This document shows, piece after piece, positions 8,743 through 16,579 of a stretch of 18,176 nt of DNA (position 1 is its first letter; each line of letters begins with the position of its first letter). The notes under the pieces were generated by a model. It was not told where the DNA came from and searched no databases. It saw nothing but the letters and a program-made list of their open reading frames with translations. This stretch comes from Ignavibacteria bacterium UBA5771 (GTDB lineage Bacteria > Bacteroidota > Ignavibacteria > Kapaibacteriales > UBA2268). Location: NCBI GenBank assembly GCA_002418685.1, contig DIEP01000046.1:28156-46331 (forward strand), written 5' to 3'. The position numbers and the translations under genes were made by a program.

Positions 8743-9714
8743 ATGGAAAATTTAAATTTTATTCAAGATTATCAAGAGATATTTGATATTGAAATTGCTT
8801 CTCTAATGCTTGCAAAATCGAAAATTGGATCGAATTATCGATTAGCTTCCGAACTGATTGCTCATTCTAATAAAGTAATTCTTTCGGGAATTGGTAAATC
8901 TGGTTTAATTGCAAAGAAAATTGCAGCAACTCTATCAAGTTATAGTATATCTGCTGTTTTCCTTCATCCTGTTGAAGCTTTGCATGGCGATATAGGAATT
9001 ATTCAACAAAACGACGTAGTTATTCTTGTTTCTAAAAGCGGTGGCACAGACGAAATCGTTCGCCTCGTTCCTTTCATTAAATCTCGAAATGCAAAAATAA
9101 TTTCTATTATCACTAATCCCAAATCTTTTCTTGGAGCAAATTCTGACGTTGTTCTTGAAGCCACAATTGAACGAGAGGCATGCCCATTCGGTATTGCTCC
9201 TACCTCAAGCACTACTGTTGCACTTGTTATTGGTGATGCAATAGCAATTTCCGCTGCTGAAATTTCCAATATCACTCTCCAAGATTTTTCCAGAACTCAT
9301 CCTCTCGGAACAATTGGTAAAACTCTTACTTTGCAAGTCAAAGATGTTATGCATTCCAATAATAGTGTCCCTATTATTGATGAAACTGCCTTTTTCAAAG
9401 GTGCGATTATTGAAATATCTAATAAGAAACTTGGATGTGCCCTGATTGTAAATGCACTTGGTTATCTTGTTGGAATTATTACTGATGGAGATGTTCGCAG
9501 AACTCTTCAGAAATTTGATGAAATTAAAAATATCAGGGTTTCGGATATTATGAACCATAATCCGATTACAATTAAGCAAGATATATATCTTGATGTTGCA
9601 TTATCAATAATGGAAAATCGTGAAAGTCAAATCAATGTCCTACCTGTGGTCGATGAATCTAATAAACCAATAGGTGTCCTTCGTTTGCACGATATTATTC
9701 TTAGTGGAAAATAA
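8743..9714 (+). CDS. kdsD: D-arabinose-5-phosphate isomerase, KdsD/KpsF/GutQ family
   Basis: The enzyme converts D-ribulose 5-phosphate to D-arabinose 5-phosphate, the first committed step to Kdo in lipopolysaccharide synthesis. The protein has 323 residues, the family's usual length. An SIS domain (about 35-170) carries GIGKSG (49-54), HGDIG (81-85), SKSG (97-100) and TSSTT (154-158). It is followed by THPLGTIGKTL (185-195), where most relatives read HPGG. Two CBS domains (about 200-255 and 266-321) contain GIITDGDVRR (244-253) and PVVDESNKPIGVL (301-313) and bind adenine nucleotides or regulatory ligands in related proteins. It follows the HIT gene by 30 bp and is convergent with the rodZ-like gene 16 bp beyond its stop. 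Start ATG is the first Met in the frame. A role in another sugar-phosphate isomerisation cannot be excluded. Confidence 0.93.
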   Translation: MENLNFIQDYQEIFDIEIASLMLAKSKIGSNYRLASELIAHSNKVILSGIGKSGLIAKKIAATLSSYSISAVFLHPVEALHGDIGIIQQNDVVILVSKSGGTDEIVRLVPFIKSRNAKIISIITNPKSFLGANSDVVLEATIEREACPFGIAPTSSTTVALVIGDAIAISAAEISNITLQDFSRTHPLGTIGKTLTLQVKDVMHSNNSVPIIDETAFFKGAIIEISNKKLGCALIVNALGYLVGIITDGDVRRTLQKFDEIKNIRVSDIMNHNPITIKQDIYLDVALSIMENRESQINVLPVVDESNKPIGVLRLHDIILSGK

Positions 9715-9730
9715 TAACTAATTTCTCTTT

Positions 9731-10648
9731 TTATTTTAACTTTGGGCGTATTTCTTCGATCTCGGTTGGTTCAATTGAACGAATTGGTGGAGTTGAATTA
9801 TCAATTTTTCTTTTTGCCCTTGCTTTCTTAATTGAATCAGGAGCAGAAGGCGAAAGAAAAATCCCTTCTCTTGTAATTCTAACATTTTTTGCAATATAGC
9901 CAGGTTTTGCGAATGGTTCAAGTTCTTTGCCATTGAGGAAAAATTTGATACTTCCTGCATTGCCATGAGTAATGGTAAAACTGTTCTTGGCAGACCACTC
10001 ATATTCTTTGTTTGGAAGCAGAATTGAATTACTCCTTTGAGCACTATCAATAGTGATATTCATCCAGACAGAATCAGTAACAGTTACTTTTAAATGCAAA
10101 CTGTCTGAACCTTTAAAAAAGCTCAGCATAGAATTGTCATTTTCATCCTTAATTTCCAGAGTCGAATTATTATTATTTGAATTGATAGTGTTATTATTTT
10201 CGGAATTCGTTGTTTTGCGAAGAGGGAAAAAAGTAATAATGATAATAACAATCAAGAATAAAACGATTCCGGAATATATCAAAAAGTTAGTATTTAGGAT
10301 AGGAGATGATCTGAAAATTTTTTCAGTTTTTTTTGCTTGTATTGGGGAAGTATATTCTTTTAAATCGCCAATGTTAGTCGTATCCTTTGATGGATTGTTC
10401 TTAGCTTGCTTTAATTCGGTAGTAAATTCCTCGAAGGCTGCAATATAGTCAGGATCGTCATCAATTTGCAATTCTTTAGCGATATTCCTAATAAAAGCTT
10501 TAAGATAGACCGATTGAAAATTCGAGAAATCATGATCTTCGATGGCTCGAATGATGTTCGGTCGAACTTTTGTTTGCTCGCTAAGATCATCAATACTTAA
10601 GTTTGATTTTTCCCGAGCAGATTTTAATATTTCAGAAATATTCGCCAT
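9731..10648 (-). CDS. rodZ: RodZ-like protein: cytoplasmic helix-turn-helix, one membrane helix, DUF4115
   Basis: RodZ bridges the MreB cytoskeleton to the cell-wall elongation machinery and helps to set rod shape. Residues 1-65 form a Cro/C1-type helix-turn-helix (ISEILKSAREKSNLSIDDLS, then a second and third helix) of the HTH_25 type seen in RodZ. A single membrane helix spans about 122-142 (LIYSGIVLFLIVIIIITFF), with no signal peptide, so the N-terminus faces the cytoplasm. An Asn-rich linker (147-163) leads to a periplasmic DUF4115 beta domain (about 183-262: SLHLKVTVTDSVWMNITID, then FFLNG and the KPG turn). A Lys/Arg/Pro-rich tail ends the protein. It is 305 aa, near the family's usual size. 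Its 5' end faces the DUF2279 gene across 38 bp. Domain order is diagnostic; the shape function is inferred from the family. Confidence 0.87.
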   Translation of the reverse strand: MANISEILKSAREKSNLSIDDLSEQTKVRPNIIRAIEDHDFSNFQSVYLKAFIRNIAKELQIDDDPDYIAAFEEFTTELKQAKNNPSKDTTNIGDLKEYTSPIQAKKTEKIFRSSPILNTNFLIYSGIVLFLIVIIIITFFPLRKTTNSENNNTINSNNNNSTLEIKDENDNSMLSFFKGSDSLHLKVTVTDSVWMNITIDSAQRSNSILLPNKEYEWSAKNSFTITHGNAGSIKFFLNGKELEPFAKPGYIAKNVRITREGIFLSPSAPDSIKKARAKRKIDNSTPPIRSIEPTEIEEIRPKLK

Positions 10649-10686
10649 TTAATTTTATTCTGATTATTGTTAATTTTGTAAAAAAC

Positions 10687-11853
10687 ATGAAATTATCCCG
10701 AAAAACAATAATAATCTTGCTATTTTTCTTCAATTATAATTTATTAACGGCTAATGAAGAAATTGAAACAATATTCTTTGCAAATTTACTAAATTTCAGT
10801 AAACTAAAATATGATAATAAGTTCGATAGCAAAATAAATTTATTAAATTTCAATTATTATTCGGATACAACTAAGAATACAAATGATTCAAGCCTTTTAC
10901 TTTCGGATTCATTAAATAATCAAGAAGATACTTCAAAATATATACCAAAAAATGAATTTATTTATGCTGATGACTCAAAATATACACTAACAGGCGAATT
11001 GCCACTGAAAGAAACAAATATAAAGCTTTTACCTACAGCTATAGTTGGAACAACCACACTTGGTATTTTTATAATTCAGCATGAACTTCAACAGAACACT
11101 ATTTGGAAAGAAGTTGGGAAATTCCATTTTGCAGAAGATATCCAATATGCTTTATGGGCAGATAAATTTGGACATTTCTATGGTGGGTATTTCATTGGAT
11201 ATTTATTTAACGAGACATTGTTAACTTGTGGTTTTTCGGATGATTTATCAACTATTCTTGGGGGTGTATTGAGTCTGTCATATCAGACTTATGTAGAGAT
11301 GTTGGACGGGATGAGTGTGAATTGGGGATTTTCTCCGAGCGATTTTTATGCTGATTTAATAGGTTCGGCATATTATGTTGCACAAAAATATGTACCTGTC
11401 TTGCAAAATTTCACCCCTAAATTTTCTTATGTAAATCCCAAATGGTTAGGGGAAAAGGATAGAAATCCCCACGAATCGTTTATTGATAATTACTCTGCTC
11501 AAAATTTTTGGATGTCCATAAATATCAGGAATTTAATTGGAGGTTCTACAAAGCGTTATTTGCCTGATTGGTTGCAATTGAGCGTTGGATATGCTGCCTA
11601 TAGCTTATGCAGTCCAGGGTCAGGTCTTTGCGATCCCAAAGTATCCACTCCAATTAGTAATGATGTTTGGGGTAATCCAAGAATAATAGTAGCATTGGAT
11701 TATGATCTTGTAAAATTATTGCCCGATGGACCGCCAATCTGGAATTGGTTCAAGCAATCGCTAAATTATATTAAATTTCCTGCCCCCGCACTTGAATTTA
11801 GATACAAGGGAAGAACAAGATTCTATCTACTATATCCATTTAGTATATTTTAA
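10687..11853 (+). CDS. exported DUF2279-domain protein, 388 aa
   Basis: This is a predicted envelope protein of a conserved uncharacterised family (DUF2279, YfiM-like). The ATG at 10687 is chosen because it gives a clean Sec signal peptide (MKLSRK, then a hydrophobic stretch to about residue 22). A longer TTG-started frame (10603) would overlap the rodZ-like start and bury the signal. Residues ~25-110 are Asn/Ser-rich and probably disordered. The DUF2279 core is about 112-235: ADKFGHFYGGYFIGY (158-172), EMLDGMS (204-210) and GFSPSDFYADLIGS (214-227), with helices that may associate with the membrane. Residues 240-388 alternate aromatic and polar residues and end FYLLYPFSIF, an aromatic C-terminus like that of outer-membrane beta-barrel strands; this is only suggestive. 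Biochemical role unknown. Confidence 0.82.
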   Translation: MKLSRKTIIILLFFFNYNLLTANEEIETIFFANLLNFSKLKYDNKFDSKINLLNFNYYSDTTKNTNDSSLLLSDSLNNQEDTSKYIPKNEFIYADDSKYTLTGELPLKETNIKLLPTAIVGTTTLGIFIIQHELQQNTIWKEVGKFHFAEDIQYALWADKFGHFYGGYFIGYLFNETLLTCGFSDDLSTILGGVLSLSYQTYVEMLDGMSVNWGFSPSDFYADLIGSAYYVAQKYVPVLQNFTPKFSYVNPKWLGEKDRNPHESFIDNYSAQNFWMSINIRNLIGGSTKRYLPDWLQLSVGYAAYSLCSPGSGLCDPKVSTPISNDVWGNPRIIVALDYDLVKLLPDGPPIWNWFKQSLNYIKFPAPALEFRYKGRTRFYLLYPFSIF

Positions 11854-11857
11854 TATT

Positions 11858-14128
11858 TTAATTTTTTATAATCCTTGAATTATAAACATTTGTTCCTGAA
11901 CCAATCCGCAAATAATAAAAACCCGGTGGCAAAAATGAAATATCAAGGACGTTATTTGCAGAAGTGCCATCCAAACTTCCTGATAATCTTTCGACACCAA
12001 GTATATCTATAATACTTACAATTGTTGGGGAAGAAGTCGTAGGATTATAGTGAATATTAATGTAATCGTTTGTTGGATTAGGATAAATATTAAAAGATAT
12101 TATATCAGAATTCACAGAAGTATCAGTAGGTTTATAATTCCTTGGAATAGCTAAAATTGTAAATGAATGTGGCGGGAAAACATAATTGCCGGCTTTTTCC
12201 CATTTATATTCTTTTGGAATGACAAAGTTGGGATTTTCATAAGTATTAGCATCCATATAACTACTACTTGCAAGTTGATAAACATTTACGTCTGTATGCT
12301 CAGGAATAGTGTCTAAATCCATTTTAACATTTGCTGAATCTTTTGGATGTTTATTAATTACATAAACAAAAATAGTGTCATTATTACCTGTTGCAATAGC
12401 ATCAAGCCAAGGATGCCCATTCGGGTTCCAAAGCCCTTTAATTGTTCGCGCTTCAATAGTTGGGGAATTGAGTTGAGTGTTAAAAACATTTTCACCAAAA
12501 TGATTGGACATCATAGCCATAACGTGGTAAGAAGGTGTTCCAAAAATCGATCTTTCATTTGTATATTTGTTAAATCCTGTCCTGATGAAGTTCATTTGAT
12601 AGGTTATATTTGCCATTATCAAACTTTTGCTTTCTCTGATAAACGCAAAGAGTTGATCTCCCATATATATACCAAGATCTAATGAACCCCCGCTCTCAGC
12701 TCTATCACGTGGAGACCAAGGCCAGAATTCATAAGAGTACCCCCATTCTGTTGCTGCTTGCTTGACTTTTGGGAAGTATCCACCATTAATTAACCATCCT
12801 TCAAACGTATTCGAGATATTGAGCATATTTGATCCAATACACGAATTACTGATATATAGCTCTTCATCTGTTGCAGGTTCTGTTGGTATATTAAGCACAA
12901 TAGGATGATTAGAAGCGATATTAGTTATCGAGCCAACCGAATCCATTACCCTTTGAAAGCCTTCCCCTGATTGCCATAAATCGAAACAAGAAATAAAACA
13001 TATCGAAGGATCTTTTTTGATCATTTCTCGATAAAAATTAGGATAATTTGTCAAATAAGTATCTCCGAAATAGAATTCCTCATTGCCAATTTCCCAATAT
13101 TTTACTTTATATGGAGCAGGATGCCCATTCTGTGCTCTGATTTTCCCCCATGTTGAAACTTCTCCTCCATTACAATACTCTACAAGATTTGCAGCTTCTT
13201 CGGGTGTTGCATTTTGTACTCTTGTTACTATATAAGGTTCTATTTTTAAATCATTGCATAATTGTATGAATTCATCGTAACCAAAATCCATACGGCGATA
13301 TCCATCACCTGCAATCAAGGCTTTTCTTTGGTCAATATCCCCAATTGACTCTGCCCAGTAATTATCAGCACAATTAACAAATCCACCACCCGGAAATCTT
13401 AATACGCCCGGTTTCCAGTTCTTTAGCAAATCATATTGCTCTTTCCTTACTCCTTTAACATTATCAGAAGGCATACACGATGCTTCATCAATAGAAACCC
13501 AACCATCTCCAATTATAGCGATTAATAGTGTTACTCTTGAATATCCTTTTGTGGGAGCAACTTTCACACTTGTCTTTCGCCAATTCAAGCTGTCGGGATT
13601 CCCCAAAGCATAGAACTTTAATAATCTTGTCATTGTCGTATCAAATACATAAAGATATAAGCCCTCATAATTTGCATTTTTCTTAATATTCCCTTTGAAA
13701 TATAGATAGAAATCAAACCCGACGCTATCATTTTGAAAAACATTTTGATAAACTCCAAGCATTGACCCCGTCCAAGTATTTTTAGCACTCAAATATTGTT
13801 CATAGACTCCTCTTTTATTATACCCGCCTGGATTTAATTTAGTTTGATATTCCCCGTAACCTTCTGAATGAATTTTCCAAGATGCTGAAGTGGTCCAATC
13901 ACTATTCGGAACATCAAAACCGCGGTCAAGTAAATCCTGCGCCCATATTCCATTTGGAGAATCTACAACATCATCTACAAATTCGATGAATCCACCAAAT
14001 AATAAATTTGAAATTTTATAGGGCATAACCTCGGATGTCTTTAATGAAAAATCTGCATTGTAGGTTTCGCTCTTCATTGGAACATACAGAAATATACATA
14101 CTATGACTATCTTAATGAACTGTTTCAT
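11858..14128 (-). CDS. secreted GH51-like alpha-L-arabinofuranosidase with T9SS sorting domain, 756 aa
   Basis: This probably releases terminal arabinofuranose from arabinan or arabinoxylan outside the cell. Signal peptide at 1-20. LLFGGFIEFV (42-51) matches the GH51 opening strand. Residues ~75-215 look like an inserted CBM4/9-type sugar-binding jelly roll ending GDGWVSIDEASCMP. The TIM barrel (~230-500) carries LRFPGGGFVNCADNYW (243-258) and YWEIGNEEF (344-352), with E350 the expected acid/base. ATEWGYSYE (459-467) offers E461 as likely nucleophile. The arabinofuranosidase C-terminal beta domain spans about 530-662. From ~673 the tail FNIYPNPTNDYINIHY and SFLPPGFYYLRI is a classical T9SS type A sorting domain. 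It is the last gene of a minus-strand run, 8 bp after rfaE2. GH51 or a close clan-A relative is well supported; exact substrate is not. Confidence 0.85.
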   Translation of the reverse strand: MKQFIKIVIVCIFLYVPMKSETYNADFSLKTSEVMPYKISNLLFGGFIEFVDDVVDSPNGIWAQDLLDRGFDVPNSDWTTSASWKIHSEGYGEYQTKLNPGGYNKRGVYEQYLSAKNTWTGSMLGVYQNVFQNDSVGFDFYLYFKGNIKKNANYEGLYLYVFDTTMTRLLKFYALGNPDSLNWRKTSVKVAPTKGYSRVTLLIAIIGDGWVSIDEASCMPSDNVKGVRKEQYDLLKNWKPGVLRFPGGGFVNCADNYWAESIGDIDQRKALIAGDGYRRMDFGYDEFIQLCNDLKIEPYIVTRVQNATPEEAANLVEYCNGGEVSTWGKIRAQNGHPAPYKVKYWEIGNEEFYFGDTYLTNYPNFYREMIKKDPSICFISCFDLWQSGEGFQRVMDSVGSITNIASNHPIVLNIPTEPATDEELYISNSCIGSNMLNISNTFEGWLINGGYFPKVKQAATEWGYSYEFWPWSPRDRAESGGSLDLGIYMGDQLFAFIRESKSLIMANITYQMNFIRTGFNKYTNERSIFGTPSYHVMAMMSNHFGENVFNTQLNSPTIEARTIKGLWNPNGHPWLDAIATGNNDTIFVYVINKHPKDSANVKMDLDTIPEHTDVNVYQLASSSYMDANTYENPNFVIPKEYKWEKAGNYVFPPHSFTILAIPRNYKPTDTSVNSDIISFNIYPNPTNDYINIHYNPTTSSPTIVSIIDILGVERLSGSLDGTSANNVLDISFLPPGFYYLRIGSGTNVYNSRIIKN

Positions 14129-14136
14129 TTATTTTC

Positions 14137-14595
14137 TTATTTTATTTTTTCGATTATTTTTGTTGTAGATTTTCCTTGTAAATAAGGGATAATCATCACT
14201 TTCCCATTATGTTGCTTCATAAAATCTGCACCCACAATTTCATCTGCTTTGTAATCTCCACCTTTCACCAAAATATTTGGAGAGATTTCCCTTATGAGCT
14301 CGAGAGGAGTATCTTCATCGAAAAGGACGACAAAATCAACTGATTTGAGAGCATCAAGCACCATAGCTCTATCTTGCTCAGAATTGATTGGTCGCTCAGC
14401 ACCTTTCAATTTCTTCACAGATGAATCTGTATTTAAGCCAATTATCAAATAATCTCCTAATTTCTTGGCTTCAGATAAATAATAAATATGACCGAGGTGT
14501 ATTATATCAAAGCATCCATTTGTGAAGACTATGGTTTTGCCTTGTCTCTTCAATTCTGTAGAAATTTTGGATATATTTTCACGTGATAAAATCAT
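14137..14595 (-). CDS. rfaE2: D-glycero-beta-D-manno-heptose 1-phosphate adenylyltransferase
   Basis: The enzyme transfers AMP from ATP to heptose 1-phosphate, making ADP-heptose for the lipopolysaccharide inner core. The 152 residues are a stand-alone nucleotidyltransferase domain equal to the C-terminal half of the E. coli bifunctional HldE; no kinase half is fused and none is in the window. Motifs: TNGCFDIIHLGH (25-36), which holds the HxGH nucleotide-binding motif (H33, H36); INSEQDRAMVLDAL (70-83); VKGGDY (110-115); GKSTTKII (141-148). Its ATG overlaps the purM stop as ATGA, so translation is likely coupled, and the glycosidase gene starts 8 bp downstream. The motifs fit heptose rather than glycerol-3-phosphate cytidylyltransferases. 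Confidence 0.94.
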   Translation of the reverse strand: MILSRENISKISTELKRQGKTIVFTNGCFDIIHLGHIYYLSEAKKLGDYLIIGLNTDSSVKKLKGAERPINSEQDRAMVLDALKSVDFVVLFDEDTPLELIREISPNILVKGGDYKADEIVGADFMKQHNGKVMIIPYLQGKSTTKIIEKIK

Positions 14596-15587
14596 TCTTT
14601 TACAATTTCCCCAATTATGACTGGATATTCGTTTTTCAGCATTTCAAGGACTGTGGTTGAATTGTTTTTGGATACCACCATAATTATGCCTATACCAAGA
14701 TTAAAGACTTCTCTCATCTCATTATCATCAATCTTGCCCGTGCTTTGAATCAACTTGAATATTGGAGGTATTTGCCAACTTTCCCAATCAATTCTGATTC
14801 TATTACCCTTTGGAATTATTCGATTAGTATTACCAATAATTCCACCACCTGTAATATGAGAAATTCCCGAAATTAAATTTGCTTCTAAAAGTGGAGTAAT
14901 AATTTTAAGATAAGATTTGTGAATTTTTAAAAGTTCTTCTCCGAGTGTGCATTCCAATTCGGGAATATAATTATCTACTGCATATTTGCTGAAAAGCACT
15001 TTCCGGGCAAGCGAATATCCATTTGTATGCAATCCGTTTGAAGGTAGTCCTATTAGTATGTCTCCCGCTTGAATATTTGCACCTGTAATAATTTTGTCTT
15101 TTTCTACAATTCCAATAATTGTTCCCGAAACATCATATTCTCCCTTTTGATATAAAGACGGCATCTCGGCAGTCTCGCCACCAATCAAGGCACAATCATT
15201 TTCGAGGCAGCCATCTACAAATCCCGAAATGATTTGCTCTGCCACATTTACTTCCAATTCTCCTGTTCCCAAATAATCAAGGAAAAATATTGGCTTTGCT
15301 CCTGTTGTTAGAATATCGTTGGTGCAATGATTGACAAGGCAATGACCAATAGTATTATGCACGCCCGTTTGAAATGCAATCTTTAATTTTGTCCCTACTC
15401 CATCAGTGCTGGCAACAAGAACGGGGTGCTGAAATACAGGAAATGTCGCATCATAAAATCCCGCGAATAATCCAATGTCAGAAAGGACATTTTTCGAATA
15501 TGTTTGCCTTATTAATGGTTTGATACGCCGAACAACTTCTTCCCCTGCTTGTATATTTACACCTGCATCTTTATAATTTATACTCAT
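14592..15587 (-). CDS. purM: phosphoribosylformylglycinamidine cyclo-ligase (AIR synthetase)
   Basis: The enzyme closes the imidazole ring in purine synthesis, converting FGAM and ATP to AIR. Starting at the ATG at 15587 the protein has 331 residues, close to the family's ~345, and begins MSINYKDAGVNIQAGEE, the family's usual first block. Other motifs: ASTDGVGTKLKIA (59-71, ATP-binding), NDILTTGAKPIFFLDYL (90-106), GGETAEMPSLY (136-146), GLPSNGLHTNGYSLAR (180-195), and HITGGGI (244-250). A longer frame to 15665 would overlap the upstream TPR gene, while the 15587 start leaves a 10-bp gap. Downstream it overlaps rfaE2 by 4 bp. The active-site region reads NHCTND rather than the more common MCVND; the effect is unknown. 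Confidence 0.94.
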   Translation of the reverse strand: MSINYKDAGVNIQAGEEVVRRIKPLIRQTYSKNVLSDIGLFAGFYDATFPVFQHPVLVASTDGVGTKLKIAFQTGVHNTIGHCLVNHCTNDILTTGAKPIFFLDYLGTGELEVNVAEQIISGFVDGCLENDCALIGGETAEMPSLYQKGEYDVSGTIIGIVEKDKIITGANIQAGDILIGLPSNGLHTNGYSLARKVLFSKYAVDNYIPELECTLGEELLKIHKSYLKIITPLLEANLISGISHITGGGIIGNTNRIIPKGNRIRIDWESWQIPPIFKLIQSTGKIDDNEMREVFNLGIGIIMVVSKNNSTTVLEMLKNEYPVIIGEIVKE

Positions 15588-15597
15588 ATCAATATTT

Positions 15598-15942
15598 TTA
15601 TCTAAATCTTTGATTTCCATCATTGAAAATAGAATTTGGTGGCTCGTATAGGTTTGTGCTTTCAAAAATATCTGTTCTAATCATATACAAAATATCATGA
15701 ATAAATTGAACCTTCATTTGCGCTGTCTCATTGTCGGGGTCAATTTTTAGTACATCCTGCAAATCATCTATTGCTTTATCAAAATTTTGAAGCTTAAAAT
15801 TCAAATCAGCTCGCTCAATCATAGCTTCGATATTTTGTGGATCAATTTCAAGAACTTTGTCAAGTGCTGCTTGCGCTTCGGGAATTTTTAATTCATCAAG
15901 ACAGTTGCGATAAACTCCAATCCAATAATTTGCAGATTCCAT
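15598..15942 (-). CDS. small tetratricopeptide-repeat protein, 114 aa
   Basis: Two TPR units are visible, about residues 4-37 (ending ALDKVLEIDPQN) and 38-71 (AMIERADLNFK then KAIDDLQDVLKIDPDN), with the family's Ala, Leu/Phe and Pro positions. Such repeats bind other proteins. Residues 72-114 are a helical segment and a polar tail. There is no signal peptide or membrane segment, so it is probably cytoplasmic. The ATG at 15942 is chosen; an in-frame TTG nine bases upstream (15951) is less likely. It is the first gene of the apparent purM-rfaE2-glycosidase unit, ending 10 bp before purM. Partner unknown. Confidence 0.75.
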   Translation of the reverse strand: MESANYWIGVYRNCLDELKIPEAQAALDKVLEIDPQNIEAMIERADLNFKLQNFDKAIDDLQDVLKIDPDNETAQMKVQFIHDILYMIRTDIFESTNLYEPPNSIFNDGNQRFR

Positions 15943-16111
15943 CAAAATCAATAATCAATAAATAGCAAAAAGTAATAATAACAAAAATATAGATTTTTCT
16001 GTTAACAGCGAATAATATTAGTTAATTTACTGTTTTTACTTATAGAATTTTCAAATTAAAAAAGCAAGATATAAAATATAAAAAATAAACAGAAAAACAA
16101 TCCAATTGTAA

Positions 16112-16201
16112 TTAAGGATTTTCCTCTATAAGCCAAAGCATTCCTTTAATTAAAAAGAATAAGAAGCCCGCTATTCCGAATTTCTTGAGCCATTTCTTCA
16201 A
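16112..16201 (-). CDS. possible 29-aa single-span membrane microprotein (TTG start)
   Basis: A short minus-strand frame begins with TTG just after an in-frame region stop and reads MKKWLKKFGIAGFLFFL, then IKGMLWLIEENP and a TAA stop. It has a basic amphipathic N-terminus, one hydrophobic span (about 9-25) interrupted by a Lys, and an acidic end. That pattern is what small membrane proteins of Bacteroidota-like genomes look like, and it is unlike random AT-rich frames. It lies 42 bp downstream of the monooxygenase gene, in the same direction. The non-ATG start, the size and the lack of a clear ribosome-binding site keep confidence low. Confidence 0.38.
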   Translation of the reverse strand: MKKWLKKFGIAGFLFFLIKGMLWLIEENP

Positions 16202-16243
16202 TAATTTTGAGTGTGCGAGTCAATGTTTTTGTTCATCTGTCAT

Positions 16244-16579
16244 TTACTCTGTAAAAACTTTGTAGGTCTTAAAGTCGGAAGTAACAGGAGGATGTCCTCC
16301 TGATTGTTTTGCTTGCTTAATATCATCAAATCCTCGCTTATGACCTTCCAGAAATTGTGGAGATTTTGACCATAATTTGAAGGATTCCTCGTTTTCCCAA
16401 TGGCTGACAATTAAGTAGGTATTATCATTCGGATCAGTGGGTTTCAAGACTTCCATATATAAAAATCCTTCGATTTTATCGATAGCATGCGCTCGTGTGC
16501 TGAAAAGATACTCAAATCTTTCAATATATGAGGCGTCGCTTGTAATGTAATTGATTGCAACAAAATTATTTTTATTCAT
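16244..16579 (-). CDS. antibiotic-biosynthesis-monooxygenase-fold protein, IsdG/HmoB-type haem monooxygenase candidate
   Basis: The 111-residue protein is a single ferredoxin-like ABM domain (PF03992), which acts as a dimer. Its middle, GFLYMEVLKP, and the block SHWENEESFKLWSKSPQFLE (59-78) followed by GHKRG match IsdG-type proteins that open the haem ring to release iron. The catalytic triad can be placed as Asn10, Trp70 and His80. The 60- and 10-residue spacings equal those of S. aureus IsdG (N7, W67, H77). No signal peptide, so it is cytoplasmic. It is transcribed alone, diverging from the restriction gene over 257 bp, possibly with the microprotein behind it. No Fur-like operator was identified. 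Haem degradation is inferred; other ABM activities remain possible. Confidence 0.8.
   Translation of the reverse strand: MNKNNFVAINYITSDASYIERFEYLFSTRAHAIDKIEGFLYMEVLKPTDPNDNTYLIVSHWENEESFKLWSKSPQFLEGHKRGFDDIKQAKQSGGHPPVTSDFKTYKVFTE

Noticed and set aside
10053..10448. 131-aa plus-strand frame opposite the rodZ-like gene
   Set aside because: Its hydrophobic look is the complement of the membrane helix and Asn-rich linker of the real gene.
10603..10686. Upstream TTG extension of the DUF2279 protein by 28 residues
   Set aside because: It would overlap the rodZ-like start and place extra residues before a clean signal peptide; the ATG at 10687 explains the sequence better.
15588..15665. N-terminal extension of purM by 26 residues (possible starts at 15665, 15623 and 15620)
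   Set aside because: It overlaps the TPR gene's 3' end, and the family's first conserved block begins at the ATG at 15587.
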